64,000 bases of DNA from Gordonia gummivorans. GTDB lineage: Bacteria > Actinomycetota > Actinomycetes > Mycobacteriales > Mycobacteriaceae. The translations under genes and the position numbers were made by a program. The notes under the pieces were generated by a model. It made no database searches. It was not told where the DNA came from and worked only from the letters and a program-made list of their open reading frames with translations. How positions within the stretch are numbered: the stretch's first letter is position 1; each line of letters starts with the position of its first letter. This document shows positions 20,182 through 29,744 of the stretch, one piece after another. The stretch is taken from contig NZ_JAKWBF010000011.1 in the NCBI RefSeq assembly GCF_022513585.1, positions 1-64,000 on the forward strand. Reading direction: 5' to 3'.

Positions 20182-21381
20182 ATGGCATATTCGTTCAGCC
20201 TCGACGACGTGAAGTTTCTGCGGTCGAGGCACGGGGTGAAGGCGCTCGAGGTGGCGTCGTCGCTGGATTTGTCGGCGGCGTCGATGCTCGCCGACATCGC
20301 CGAACTTCGGGCTCGTTACGCCGGCCATGATGCTGCCCTGATCGAGACGGTGACGTGTCGCCGGCGGGCGCGCGGGAAACTACGTGGCGCGGATGACCTC
20401 CTGCTATCGGACGAGGCGTTGCAACAGGCCACCAACAGCGTGGTTGCCGAGCATCGCGCGGCCGAGATCGCGGCCCGCTTCCCGGATGCGGTGGTACACG
20501 ACATCACGTGTTCGATCGGAGCCGAACTCATCGAGTTGGAACGCTGCGCCGGCATCCGCGGGGTGATCGGCAGCGATCTTGATCGGATCCGTCTTGCCAT
20601 GGCGCAGCACAACGCTCCCGGTGCGACCCTCCTCGTCGCCGACGCACTCACCCCGACGTCGACGGCCGACGTGGTGCTCGCCGACCCCGCGCGTCGCTCC
20701 GGCAGTGGTCGTGTGTTCCGTCTCGACCAATTGGCTCCGCCGCTACTCGACCTGCTGACCAACTACTCAGGGCGCACGCTCATCGTGAAATGTGCTCCCG
20801 GCCTGGACTATTCGATGCTGCGCAATCGATTCGGCTTCGACGGCGAGGTGCAGGTCACCTCGCTCGACGGCGGGGTGCGCGAGGCGGTGTTGTGGTCGGG
20901 TCCGGGAATGGAACCCATCAGACGTGCAACCGTCTTGCGCACCGAAGCCGAGGGCCTGGTCACCTCCGACGAGGTCACCGATCGCGAGCCCGACGATGTT
21001 CCGGTCGGCGACATCGGCGAGTGGATCGTCGATCCGGATGGCGCGATCGTCCGCGCGGGACTGGTCCGCCACTACGCATACCGCCACGGACTTGGGCTAC
21101 TCGACCCGCAGATCGCCTATCTCACCGGTGATTCCGTACCGGCGGGGGAGCGGGGGTTTCGGATCGTCGAGCAGGTCGGCATCGCTGAGAAGGCACTACG
21201 TAAGGCGCTCGCCGCCCACGATTGCGGGACGCTCGAGATCCTCGTCCGCGGCCTCGACGTCGACCCTGATCGACTACGGAAACGGCTGAAGCTCAAGGGC
21301 TCACGACCGCTGTCGCTGGTGGTGACCCGGATCGGGCGCAAGGGCGTCGGATTCCTGTGCGAAGCCGGTGTCCGATTCTGA
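20182..21381 (+). CDS. THUMP-like domain class I methyltransferase
   Basis: The 399-residue protein joins a class I methyltransferase core (DAVVHDITCSIGAELIELER near 105, VVLADPARRSGSGRVF near 170) with a C-terminal THUMP-like RNA-binding domain (LEILVRGLDVDPDRLRKRLK, RPLSLVVTRIG). The DPAR motif is where RNA base methyltransferases keep their NPPF/DPPY loop. It corresponds by position to Rv3037c. An rRNA or tRNA base is the likely target, although Rv3037c has also been discussed in relation to methylated polysaccharides. The ATG at 20182 starts a conserved N-terminus (MAYSFSLDDVKFL). The 3' end overlaps the convergent MFS gene by 81 bp. Confidence 0.85.
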   Translation: MAYSFSLDDVKFLRSRHGVKALEVASSLDLSAASMLADIAELRARYAGHDAALIETVTCRRRARGKLRGADDLLLSDEALQQATNSVVAEHRAAEIAARFPDAVVHDITCSIGAELIELERCAGIRGVIGSDLDRIRLAMAQHNAPGATLLVADALTPTSTADVVLADPARRSGSGRVFRLDQLAPPLLDLLTNYSGRTLIVKCAPGLDYSMLRNRFGFDGEVQVTSLDGGVREAVLWSGPGMEPIRRATVLRTEAEGLVTSDEVTDREPDDVPVGDIGEWIVDPDGAIVRAGLVRHYAYRHGLGLLDPQIAYLTGDSVPAGERGFRIVEQVGIAEKALRKALAAHDCGTLEILVRGLDVDPDRLRKRLKLKGSRPLSLVVTRIGRKGVGFLCEAGVRF

Positions 21382-22695
21382 CGCTGGTCCGCGCGCGATC
21401 GTTCCGCAGAGCACTGCCGCCAAGAGGCATAGGCCCGCTGCGATCTGAAAGGCTGCGTTGTAGTTGCCGTTGGTGTCCCGAATGTAGCCGGCACCCACCG
21501 CAGCGATCGCGGCGCCGATCTGGTGAGAGGCGAACACCCAACCGAATACGACCGGGGTGTTGGCGCCGAAGTACTGCCGGCAGATCGCGATCGTCGGCGG
21601 AACCGTTGCGACCCAGTCCAATCCGTAGAAGATGATGAACACCCAGGTACTCGGCTCGGCGTGCGGGGACAGGAGTGAGGGCAGCGTGAACAGCGCCATC
21701 CCGCGTCCGACGTAATACACCACGAGCAGGATGCGCGGGTCCACACGGTCGGTGAGCCATCCGGAAAGGACCGTGCCGGCGACGTCGAAGATGCCGATGG
21801 TCGCGAGTAGCGACGCGGCAACCGTGGGCGGCATGCCGTGATCGTGAGCTGCGGGGATGAAGTGCGTGCCGATCAACCCATTGGTCGTCATCCCGCAAAT
21901 CGCGAAGCTTGCTGCCAGCAGCCAGAATGCCGGTACGCGCATGCCCTGGCGCAGACCCTGCACCGCCGCACCGAAGCTTCCGTTGGGTACCTGATCGTCG
22001 GGCGCGTCCGGTGGCGCGCCATAGGCGGTGGTGCCGACATCGCGCGGGTGATCGCGGATGAGCAGTGCCACCAGGGGCACCACGGCAAGCGCGGTGAGCG
22101 CCACGACGATCGACGCCCAGCGCCAACCCAATGCGTCAGTGATGTGCGCGACCACTGGCAGAAAGATCAGTTGACCGGTCGCACCCGCCGCGGTCAGCAG
22201 TCCGGTGACAAGTCCACGGTGCCGCACAAACCATCTCGTCGAGACGGTTGCAACAAAGCCCATCGAGATCGAACCTGTGCCCAGGCCGACCAAGACTCCC
22301 CACAGCAGTAGCAGTTGCCAACTCGCGGTCATGAATACGCCGAGGCCGGTTCCGGCCGCGATCAGCAGGAGGGCCGATACCAGCACTGGGCGTACGCCAA
22401 AACGATCCATCAGCGCAGCCGCAAACGGCGCCGTGACGCCGAACAACACCATGTTGACCGACATCGCTGCGCCGATGGTGGCGTGTGACCAGCCGAATTC
22501 GCTGTGTAGCGGATCCATCATCACGCTGGGGACCGCGCGAAATCCGGCTGCTCCGAGGATGGCGACAAAACTGACCGCAGCAACAATCCACGCCCACTGC
22601 CGGCCGCCGGCTCGTATCGCCGATTCGGGCGCGGAGGCAGACCGACCGGATGAAGGCGAGGGCACGGTTGGTTTCACCTGATCAGAATCGGCCAT
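21301..22695 (-). CDS. MFS transporter (OFA/MCT-like)
   Basis: The 464-residue, 12-helix major facilitator protein starts at MADSDQVKPTVPS. The MFS motif A between helices 2 and 3 is seen as ALMDRFGVRPVL, and the first helix is WAWIVAAVSFVAILGAAGF. The pattern FGWSHATIGAAMSVNMVLFGVTAPFA is common in oxalate/formate-antiporter-like and monocarboxylate MFS members. The substrate is unknown. It is divergent from the GlxA-type regulator with only 35 bp between the starts, so that regulator probably controls it. Its last 81 bp overlap the 3' end of the THUMP-like gene. A longer frame upstream crosses into the regulator gene and is rejected. Confidence 0.9.
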   Translation of the reverse strand: MADSDQVKPTVPSPSSGRSASAPESAIRAGGRQWAWIVAAVSFVAILGAAGFRAVPSVMMDPLHSEFGWSHATIGAAMSVNMVLFGVTAPFAAALMDRFGVRPVLVSALLLIAAGTGLGVFMTASWQLLLLWGVLVGLGTGSISMGFVATVSTRWFVRHRGLVTGLLTAAGATGQLIFLPVVAHITDALGWRWASIVVALTALAVVPLVALLIRDHPRDVGTTAYGAPPDAPDDQVPNGSFGAAVQGLRQGMRVPAFWLLAASFAICGMTTNGLIGTHFIPAAHDHGMPPTVAASLLATIGIFDVAGTVLSGWLTDRVDPRILLVVYYVGRGMALFTLPSLLSPHAEPSTWVFIIFYGLDWVATVPPTIAICRQYFGANTPVVFGWVFASHQIGAAIAAVGAGYIRDTNGNYNAAFQIAAGLCLLAAVLCGTIARGPASESDTGFAQESDALAPDPGHHQRQRS

Positions 22696-22730
22696 GACCG
22701 AGGCGCAATACCAGTGGCATAATCGCCAAT

Positions 22731-23762
22731 ATGTCGGAAGATCATGCCAACTCTCGTCGGCACTCGGTGGTTGTATTGCTTGTTCCACCGGTGGTCGGCT
22801 TCGACGCAACGATTCCGCCACTCATCTTCGGGCAGGCCACGGACGATGCGGGTCGGCGCCTCTACGACGTGACCCTGGCTTCGCTGGGCAGCGAGCCGCT
22901 CCCGACGACATCGGGATACGGGCTCGTGGCAGACGCGGGCGTCGGGGCGGTCTCGTCGGCTGACACCCTGATCGTCCCCGGTACTCGTCTGTCGACCGCT
23001 CGTCGCAACGGGCGGTTGCCCGACGACCTCGCGGACGCTCTTCGTAGCGTACGGCCGGGCGCACGCATCGTGTCGATCTGTACCGGAGCTTTTGTCCTCG
23101 CGGCCGCCGGACTGTTCGACGGTCGGCGCGCAACCACCCACTGGCGCTACGCGGACGACTTCCGTCGGTTGTTCCCGCGCGTCGACCTCGACGAGTCTGT
23201 GCTGTTCATCGATGACGGCGACGTGTTGTCCTCGGCCGGACTCGCGGCGGGAATCGACCTTTGTCTACACATGATCCGGCGTGACCACGGTGTCGCAGTG
23301 GCCAACCGGGTTGCCCGGCACTGCGTAGTGCCGCCCTGGCGGGAGGGCGGCCAGGCGCAGTTCATCGATCGCCATGTCCCCGAGACCGACGACAGTACGG
23401 CCGCGGTCCGCGGTTGGGCCATGTCGAATCTCACCGCGAACCTGTCGGTGCCGGCGCTTGCGGCGGTCGCCCAGATGAGTCCTCGGACGTTTAGCAGGCG
23501 CTTCCGTGCAGAGACCGGCAAGTCGCCTGGCGCATGGGTATTGGAGCGGCGCGTCGATCACGCGCGTGAACTCCTCGAATCCGGCGACCTGTCGGTCGAT
23601 GCGGTGGCGGAATTGTCGGGGCTGGGCACGGCTGACACTCTCCGACATCACCTGCGACGTGAATTGGGCATGTCACCGTCGGCGTACCGGCGGACCTTCG
23701 CCGGTGGCGGCGGGCCGGATGTCGCGTTCAGCCCCACCTCCCACCTCGGGAGGTGGGGCTGA
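22731..23762 (+). CDS. GlxA-type transcriptional regulator (DJ-1/PfpI + AraC HTH)
   Basis: The 343-residue regulator has an N-terminal DJ-1/PfpI-like sensor (VVLLVPPVVGFDATIPPLIFG, and the nucleophile-elbow region IVSICTGAFVLAAAGL near residue 120) and a C-terminal AraC double helix-turn-helix (LAAVAQMSPRTFSRRFRAETG and VDAVAELSGLGTADTLRHHL). GlxA-type proteins control amino-acid or quaternary-amine use, and the cysteine at the elbow is kept here. The ATG is 35 bp from the divergent MFS start, so both promoters overlap. The last codons lie inside a strong terminator hairpin. Confidence 0.92.
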   Translation: MSEDHANSRRHSVVVLLVPPVVGFDATIPPLIFGQATDDAGRRLYDVTLASLGSEPLPTTSGYGLVADAGVGAVSSADTLIVPGTRLSTARRNGRLPDDLADALRSVRPGARIVSICTGAFVLAAAGLFDGRRATTHWRYADDFRRLFPRVDLDESVLFIDDGDVLSSAGLAAGIDLCLHMIRRDHGVAVANRVARHCVVPPWREGGQAQFIDRHVPETDDSTAAVRGWAMSNLTANLSVPALAAVAQMSPRTFSRRFRAETGKSPGAWVLERRVDHARELLESGDLSVDAVAELSGLGTADTLRHHLRRELGMSPSAYRRTFAGGGGPDVAFSPTSHLGRWG

Positions 23763-23770
23763 ACGCTTTT
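23724..23770 (+). terminator. Rho-independent terminator overlapping the end of the GlxA-type gene
   Basis: Two perfect 19-bp arms (23724-23742 and 23748-23766) enclose a 5-base loop and are followed by TTTT. The left arm contains GCCCCACCTCCC. The gene's TGA (23760-23762) is within the right arm, so the hairpin encodes the last ten or so residues. On the minus strand there is no T-run. Confidence 0.93.
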
Positions 23771-23891
23771 CACCCGCGATGCGGCTGGGTTCGCTATGGA
23801 GTTCTCAAAGGGCGTGCGCGGTCCCGACGGGTCGGGTGCGCGGAAGGTGCTTCGCGGTCAAAGTGTCAGGCGGTCAAATTGCTAGGCGGTG

Positions 23892-23922
23892 GCCTTCGAG
23901 GCTCGCAGGCTCGCACCTCAGG
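23892..23922 (+). repeat. Dispersed repeat CCTTCGAGGCTCGC...GCTCGCACCTCAGG, copy 2
   Basis: This intergenic element lies between the GlxA-type gene and the DUF222/HNH remnant. It reads CCTTCGAGGCTCGC followed by AGGCTCGCACCTCAGG and is nearly identical to the copy at 55486-55518. The repeated GCTCGC and the GAGG/CCTC ends allow partial folding. Confidence 0.65.
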
Positions 23923-23956
23923 CAGCGGGCGTAGGGAACCTACGACGGATCTCGGC

Positions 23957-25278
23957 TCAGGCGGCGATGCGGTCGTCGAGGGTCATGGTGCGTCGGTTGT
24001 AGGTGGGTAGTGGGGTTTGTCGGGGGTCGATAGTGGCGGGTGGTACGAGCCAGGGGTGGCGGTCGGCGCCGATGATGATGTCCCAGTCGCTGGCATGGAT
24101 GTAGGCGTGGCAGGACGGGCAGAGTAGGCATCCGTTGTCGAGGTCGGTGGGGCCGCCGTGGCTCCAGAACGTGATGTGGTGGACGTGGGTGCGCCCAGCG
24201 GGGGCGCCGGATTTGATGCAGCAGTGGTCGCGGATGATGATGGCTCGCCGTAGGTGTGCGGGGAACAGGCGTTTGCTGGTGCCCATCTGCAGGGGGACGG
24301 TTTCTCCGTCGATGACGACGTCGGTGACGGTGGAGTCGCACGTGAGCAGTGATGCGGTGGTGGGGCTGATGGGGCCCAGCCATTGCAGGCTGGCTTTGTC
24401 GGGGGCGGTGGCCGGGAGTAGCACGGAGACTTGGGTTGTGGGTGGTGTGGCCAGGGTGGTGTCGGCGACGGCGGCGGCGTCGAGGATCAGTTCGAGGGCA
24501 TCGGCGTTGCGGGCACCTTGGGTGCGGGCGTCGTCGGAGCCGTCGGGTTCGGGTCGGGGTGTGTTCAGGGATTCGATGGCGGCGGTGAGTTTTTCGCCGG
24601 TGACGGTGTCGAGGTCGCCGCGCACGGCGACGCGGCCGCCGTTGGTGGGTGTGACGGTGAACTCGTTGATGGTGCGGTCCTCTCCGGGTGGGACTCCTGC
24701 GGCGGTGATGGCGTAGGTGTTGCCCAGTTCTCGTGATTTTGTGGCGATGTCGGCGGGGGTGGCGCCGGACATGGCTTGCGCGATCAGGGTGTGTTCGATG
24801 TCTGCTCGTTCCTCGTGGCAGATTCCGTCGGGGGCTCGTCGGCCGATGTGGGCGATCCCGCTGATGATGGCGTCGGCGTGTTCGCCAGAGATGGCGCCGT
24901 CGGCGGTGTAGCCGGGTAGCCGCGACGTCGGTGTCTGTGCTGTACCGATGCGTAACCAGCGGTGCGCTACTGCCGGGGCGACACCCATGGCGATAGTAGT
25001 GCCGATGTTTTGCTGGTGGTGTGGCGGGCGACGCCGAGGCGGTCGAGGGTGGCGGCGGTGGTGGCGGCGTGGTGGTCGAGGATGGCGCGCAGTTCGATGA
25101 GCAGGGTCATCGCGGTGTGTGCTTGGCGGCCGCTGGGTGTGGTGCCGCCGGGTGGGAGGTCCCAGAGTGCTGCGCGGATCGCGGTGAGCACCTGGAGGTA
25201 GCCCTCAGGGTCGAGAAGCTGGGCGTCGGCGACTTGTGGGCTGTCAGTGTTTGGGGCGGGGGCGGTTGTTGTGGGCAT
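23957..25278 (-). pseudogene. DUF222/HNH endonuclease family protein (13E12 type), frameshifted
   Basis: DUF222 proteins with a C-terminal HNH nuclease are repeated in many Mycobacteriales genomes. Here the N-terminal part (LLDPEGYLQVLTAIRAALWD, DRLGVARHTTSKTSALL) and the rest (AMGVAPAVAHRWLRIG onwards) lie in two frames. The change is at about 24990-25005 and fits one missing base. The HNH part looks intact: HVHHITFWSHGGPTDLDNG with CPSCHAYIH near the C-terminus. The start is ATG 25278, which has TGGAAGG before it, or ATG 25320. An assembly error cannot be excluded. The unit would be about 440 residues if restored. Confidence 0.85.
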
Positions 25279-25483
25279 GACGGAACCTTCCACATCTGAG
25301 GGTGGGCTTGTCGTCATCATTCGTGGTGCATCGGCGAAACCTGCTGCCGATGAGTATCTTTCATCATTGGTGACCTGCTGAAAACCACGGTAGCTGAGAC
25401 CACCGACAAGAAGCGCCGGCGAGCTGTCATCTGATCTCGAAACTGATCACAGACTATCGCCGGGGTCCGACAAGAATCTGTCG

Positions 25484-26830
25484 TCAGCGTTTGATGTTGG
25501 CGGCACTGTCGAAGAAGTACACCTCGCCGATGTGCGTCGCGACCGCGATCTGTCCGTTCGGCGACACCGCGACGCCGGTCGCGAAGCCGATCGATTCCGG
25601 TAGCGGCAGTTGGCGTTTGGTGGCGCCGTCGGTGGTCGACACCTCGGTGAGCGACAGCGTCTGCTTGCCCGGATCGCGCACGACGGTCCATGCCGTGCCC
25701 GATGCCGTCAACGTGGACAGGCTCACGGTCGCGAGATCGGTACGCGTCCAGACAGATTCGGCGCGGTCGCCCTTGTCGCGCAACAGCGTCAGCGGTGCTC
25801 CGGCGACTCCGGTCGGCATGATGAGGCCGTCGGGGGAGACGGACATCGTCGCAAAGCCGTAGCCGCCGTTGTTGTAGGTCCACCTGGTCTTGCCTGTAGC
25901 GGCGTCGATCGCGACGATCTGGCCGAGTCGCGAGAACGCGTACACGGTGGCGCCGTCGACGGACAGCGTGGTCGGACCGACGATCCCGCCCGGCACGTCG
26001 TTGTGCCAGATCTCGCGGATCGTCCGCTTACCGTCGGCCATCGAGTAGCCGAATCCCCGGACCTGCGAGGCGATCGCGCCGGGCGGCCACATGTTGAGGA
26101 AGAAGCGCTCGTGCACGGGGTCGACCGCGGGTGGCGCCGGGATCACGCAGCGCGGCCCGTTCTGTACGCATTCACCGAAGCCGAAGAGCGGGTCGTTGGG
26201 GTCGGCGTCGGGCCGAAGAAGCACCTCGGGCGCGACGGGCTCGGCCGTTTGGGTGTCGAGCAGCTGGATCTGTCCCAGGGTGGTCACGATGAGAGCCATG
26301 CTGGGGGACGCGAACTTGGCCGACAGCGGTACACCCAGAACGGGTGTGCGCCAGCGGATCGCGCCGCCCGCGTTGAACGCGAGGAACGTCGTCTGTTCGC
26401 CGATGTAGGGCTGGTCGTACTGATCCACCAGGAGTGCGGACACCTCGACGCCCTCGCGCATCCGTTTGCAGAAGTTCTTGCGGCCCGAATTCGGGTCGAA
26501 GACGAAGGTGTTGCAGCCGTTGGCTGTGTTCGACGTGACCCCGACATTCGACCGCGTCGACACCGTGAGTGGCGCGGTGATCGGGCCGCCGGTGGGACGT
26601 TGCCAGGACAGCGCGAGGTCGTCGGGCACGGTGGCGGTGGTGAAGTTCGAGTTGGCCCAGTTTCCGCCGTAGCTGGGCCAGCCGAGGCCGGGCACCGACC
26701 GGACGTCGATGTGGCCGTCCGAGCAGGCCGACAGCAGCAGGGCGCACGCAGCCACAACGGCGACGACTAGAGCGGCAGGACGGCGCGAGTGCGGCGGCCG
26801 GTGAGGTCGCTGCCGGTCGTGCTCTGCCAT
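25484..26830 (-). CDS. PQQ-like beta-propeller lipoprotein
   Basis: The 448-residue secreted lipoprotein has a hydrophobic signal (AALVVAVVAACALLLSAC) with lipobox LSAC near residue 36, so it should be anchored to the outer face of the membrane. The body has PQQ-type beta-propeller blades (VYAFSRLGQIVAIDAATGKTRW is a classic blade, around residue 310). It has no catalytic residues I can name. By position it matches Rv3035. ATG 26830 is preferred over 26851. It is divergent from the acyltransferase gene, with which it may share the envelope-polysaccharide context. Confidence 0.85.
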   Translation of the reverse strand: MAEHDRQRPHRPPHSRRPAALVVAVVAACALLLSACSDGHIDVRSVPGLGWPSYGGNWANSNFTTATVPDDLALSWQRPTGGPITAPLTVSTRSNVGVTSNTANGCNTFVFDPNSGRKNFCKRMREGVEVSALLVDQYDQPYIGEQTTFLAFNAGGAIRWRTPVLGVPLSAKFASPSMALIVTTLGQIQLLDTQTAEPVAPEVLLRPDADPNDPLFGFGECVQNGPRCVIPAPPAVDPVHERFFLNMWPPGAIASQVRGFGYSMADGKRTIREIWHNDVPGGIVGPTTLSVDGATVYAFSRLGQIVAIDAATGKTRWTYNNGGYGFATMSVSPDGLIMPTGVAGAPLTLLRDKGDRAESVWTRTDLATVSLSTLTASGTAWTVVRDPGKQTLSLTEVSTTDGATKRQLPLPESIGFATGVAVSPNGQIAVATHIGEVYFFDSAANIKR

Positions 26831-26964
26831 CCGTGCTCCTGTCCTGTGCACGCCCTCGGTCGAGGGCGAGGTAGGTGCTCCGGACCAGCCGAGAATGCAG
26901 GGTCGAACGCACCAGCCTCAGAGCCTATCGTGTGCCGAAATCGCGTCGATTAGGGTTTGTCGTC

Positions 26965-27723
26965 ATGACGACGATGTGGAATGCCTCCTACCGGAGCCGG
27001 TGGCGTGCGGGCCGCCGGCGCGACCCGGCGCAGGTGCGGTTCCTCACCCTCGATTCGCTGCGCTGGGTGCTGCGCAACCGGGCGTATTCGCCCTGGTATC
27101 TGGTCCGCTACTACCGGCTGGCGCGATTCCGCATGGCCAATCCGCACGTGGTGCTGCGCGGCATGGTGTTCCTCGGGCGCAACGTCGAACTGCACGCCAC
27201 ACCCGAACTGTCCCGCATGGAGATCGGCCGCTGGGTGCACATCGGCGACGGCAACTCGATCCGCTGTCACGAGGGCAGTCTCAAGATCGGCGACAAGACC
27301 GTCTTCGGCTGCAACAACGTGGTCAACTCCTACCTCGACCTCGAGATCGGCGGTTCCACGCTCATCGCCGACTGGTGCTACATCTGCGACTTCGACCACA
27401 AGATGGACGACATCACCCTGCCCATCAAGGATCAGGGGATCGTGAAAGGGCCGGTGCGCATCGGACCCGACACGTGGGTCGCGGCCAAGGTGTCGGTGTT
27501 GCGCAACACCATCGTGGGTCGCGGGTGTGTGCTCGGTTCGCATGCGGTGGTCAAGGGCGTCATCCCCGACTATTCGATCGCCGTCGGCGCCCCGGCCCGC
27601 GTCGTGAAGAACCGGATGGACGACTGGGCGAGCAACGCCGCCGAACGCGCGGAGCTCGAACGCGCCCTTGCCGACATCGAACGCAAGAAGGCGGCCGCGC
27701 GCGAGCACGACGCTACCGGCTGA
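26965..27723 (+). CDS. Left-handed beta-helix acyltransferase (hexapeptide repeats)
   Basis: The 252-residue protein belongs to the LbH acyltransferases. Hexapeptide turns run from about residue 65 to 210 (MEIGRWVHIGDGNSI, SLKIGDKTVFGC, GPVRIGPDTWVAAKVSVLRN, IVGRGCVLGSHAVVKGVIPD). The conserved WCYICDFDHKMDD segment supplies the catalytic His. Its N-terminus MTTMWNASYRSRWRAG and overall length match mycobacterial Rv3034c, which is proposed to add acyl or acetyl groups to methylglucose lipopolysaccharide. The ATG 26965 is taken for that reason. It ends 4 bp from the convergent AIM24-family gene. Confidence 0.9.
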   Translation: MTTMWNASYRSRWRAGRRRDPAQVRFLTLDSLRWVLRNRAYSPWYLVRYYRLARFRMANPHVVLRGMVFLGRNVELHATPELSRMEIGRWVHIGDGNSIRCHEGSLKIGDKTVFGCNNVVNSYLDLEIGGSTLIADWCYICDFDHKMDDITLPIKDQGIVKGPVRIGPDTWVAAKVSVLRNTIVGRGCVLGSHAVVKGVIPDYSIAVGAPARVVKNRMDDWASNAAERAELERALADIERKKAAAREHDATG

Positions 27724-27727
27724 AACG

Positions 27728-28405
27728 TCAGTGCGACGGCCCGCCGAGCGGGAAGCCTTCGCTGGGTTGCACGACGACGAATCCGGGGCCGTGAAAGGCC
27801 AATTGGAATGACTCGCCGGAACCCCGTCCGATGAGCGAGCCCATCTTGAAGTCGTTCTTGAGGCCGGGCTGGAGGTTGGCCGACCAGCAGACCGCCGCTT
27901 GCGGGTCGACGAAGGTCGGCTGCTGGCTGCAGTCGAGGATCATCGGCGGTCCGTCGCTGGACACCCCGACCGTCCCCTGACCGCTGAGCGTCAGATTGAA
28001 GAGACCGCCGGCGAGCATCCCGGCGTTGCCGATCGAGGTGATGTTCCACTGCAGCGACGCGTCGAAGGCGAGCAGGCTGGAGGTGTTGATGGTGAGCGAT
28101 TCGTGCGGACCCTCGAGTTCGATGGTGAACACGTCCTCGGCGCGTCGGGCGAAGAACACCTCACCCTGACCGCTGACCCGCATCAGCTGGCCGCCCTCGT
28201 TGGAGATGGCCTTTTTGAGGAAGTTGCTGACGCTGCCGGAGCCTTCGTGTTTGAAGTCGATCTGCCCCTGATACGCGACCATGGCGCCCTTGGCCGCGAG
28301 TGCTTCCGGGCCGAAGCCCACGCGCAGCATCTTCGAGGACTGCATTGTCCAGCGCTGCTGGCTCTGCTTCTCCTGGTTGGACTGGTCGAAGATCGGACTG
28401 CGCAC
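27728..28405 (-). CDS. AIM24 family protein (DUF124 beta-barrel)
   Basis: The 225-residue protein is of the AIM24/TIGR00266 group, folded as repeated beta sheets. Recognisable parts are MVAYQGQIDFKHEG, GEVFFARRAEDVFTIEL, LLAFDASLQWNI and LTLSGQGTVGVSSDG. Bacterial members have no assigned reaction. The GTG at 28405 has a good AAAGGAG before it. It is 22 bp downstream of the glycosyltransferase gene on the same strand and is probably cotranscribed with the 28428-32089 genes. Confidence 0.85.
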   Translation of the reverse strand: MRSPIFDQSNQEKQSQQRWTMQSSKMLRVGFGPEALAAKGAMVAYQGQIDFKHEGSGSVSNFLKKAISNEGGQLMRVSGQGEVFFARRAEDVFTIELEGPHESLTINTSSLLAFDASLQWNITSIGNAGMLAGGLFNLTLSGQGTVGVSSDGPPMILDCSQQPTFVDPQAAVCWSANLQPGLKNDFKMGSLIGRGSGESFQLAFHGPGFVVVQPSEGFPLGGPSH

Positions 28406-28427
28406 GGCTGACTCCTTTGTCCGTCGG

Positions 28428-29744
28428 TTACGCCAATTGTCCAGGATCCCGTTCCGGAAGTGGGCGTTCGACGATTCGTGGTCGGCCGACGGGATGACGC
28501 ACGCGGCGCTTGGCGGATAGGTAGACGCCTGCGGTCCGTTCGGCCACCTCGGACCAGGAGAAGTCGGCGGTGAGACGGTCACGGGCGCGTCGGGCACGAT
28601 CGGCGGCGGCGCCAGGATCGGCGAGGGTGGCGCGGACGGCAGCAGCCAGGCCCGACACGTCGGCGGGTGCGAAGGTCAGACCCGTGATCGGCTCGGTGAC
28701 CGCCTCGCCCAGGCCCCCGGCCGTCGACACCACCAGCGGCGCACCGGTGGCCGCGGCCTCGAGGGCGACGATGCCGAACGGTTCGTAGCGGCTCGGCAGC
28801 ACGATCGCCGAGCAACGATGCATGAGGCCGACGAGCTCGTCGTGGCCGACCGCGCCGACGAACTGCACGGCCTTGCTCACGCGATGCCGGCGTGCCTGCT
28901 CGACCAGCCACTCCTGTTGGGTTCCGGTACCGGCGACGGTGAGTGTGGTGCCCGGGTGGGTGCGTCGGATGCGGGGGAGCGCGGCAAGCAGATCCTGCAC
29001 GCCCTTCTCGTACTCCAGACGTCCGGCGAACAGGAGTTCTGGCGGTCCGGGTTGCGGCGTGCGCGGTGCGAACGGCCAGGTGGTGATGTCGATGCCGTTG
29101 TGGATGACCTGGATGTCGGCCAGCGGTGAGCTCGGCGCACGGACCGCGTCGTCGGCAACCTGCGCTGCGGGGCCGAAAAGCCGGAACACCTCGTCGCGCA
29201 TGGATTCCGAGCAGGTGATGATGGCGTCGGACTCGGTCGCCAGCCACCACTCGACCGAATGCACCTGCCGATTGGTGCGACCACTCACCCAGCCGCTGTG
29301 CCGGCCTGCCTCGGTGGCGTGGATGGTGGTGACCAGCGGGCAGTCGAAGAACTCGGCGAGAGTGATCGCCGGATGCGCGACCAGCCAGTCGTGGGCGTGT
29401 ACCACCTCGGGTGTCCATGTCGTATCGGACAGCGAGTTGCGTTCGCCGGCAAGAATTTTCAGCCCGGCACGGATGAACGCGTGACCCATGGCGAGGGTCC
29501 ACGGCATCATGTCGGCGCCGAACTCGAACTCCGGCGGATCCTCGGCGACCGCGATCACCCGTACGCCGTCAACTACCTGATCGGTGGTCGGGTGGGTCAC
29601 CGCATCGGTCCCCGACGGCCGTCGCGTGAGCACGACGATCTCGTGGCCCTGCGTCGCGAGTTCGGTGGCGAGATGGTGGACGTGGCGGCCAAGCCCGCCG
29701 ACGACCACAGGCGGGTACTCCCACGAGACAAGCAGAATTCTCAT
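28428..29744 (-). CDS. GT4-type glycosyltransferase (alpha-1,4-glucan synthase-like)
   Basis: This 438-residue GT-B glycosyltransferase starts MRILLVSWEYPPVVVGGLGRH, the glycogen-synthase-like nucleotide-sugar fold. The donor site is in the C-terminal half (LLFAGRLEYEKGVQDLLAAL and LPSRYEPFGIVALEAAATG, with the EX7E pattern). By position and sequence it matches Rv3032, which elongates alpha-1,4-linked glucan in methylglucose lipopolysaccharide and capsular glucan. The ATG 29744 overlaps the stop of the GH57 gene (ATGA). The longer N-terminal frame is not used. Confidence 0.92.
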   Translation of the reverse strand: MRILLVSWEYPPVVVGGLGRHVHHLATELATQGHEIVVLTRRPSGTDAVTHPTTDQVVDGVRVIAVAEDPPEFEFGADMMPWTLAMGHAFIRAGLKILAGERNSLSDTTWTPEVVHAHDWLVAHPAITLAEFFDCPLVTTIHATEAGRHSGWVSGRTNRQVHSVEWWLATESDAIITCSESMRDEVFRLFGPAAQVADDAVRAPSSPLADIQVIHNGIDITTWPFAPRTPQPGPPELLFAGRLEYEKGVQDLLAALPRIRRTHPGTTLTVAGTGTQQEWLVEQARRHRVSKAVQFVGAVGHDELVGLMHRCSAIVLPSRYEPFGIVALEAAATGAPLVVSTAGGLGEAVTEPITGLTFAPADVSGLAAAVRATLADPGAAADRARRARDRLTADFSWSEVAERTAGVYLSAKRRVRHPVGRPRIVERPLPERDPGQLA

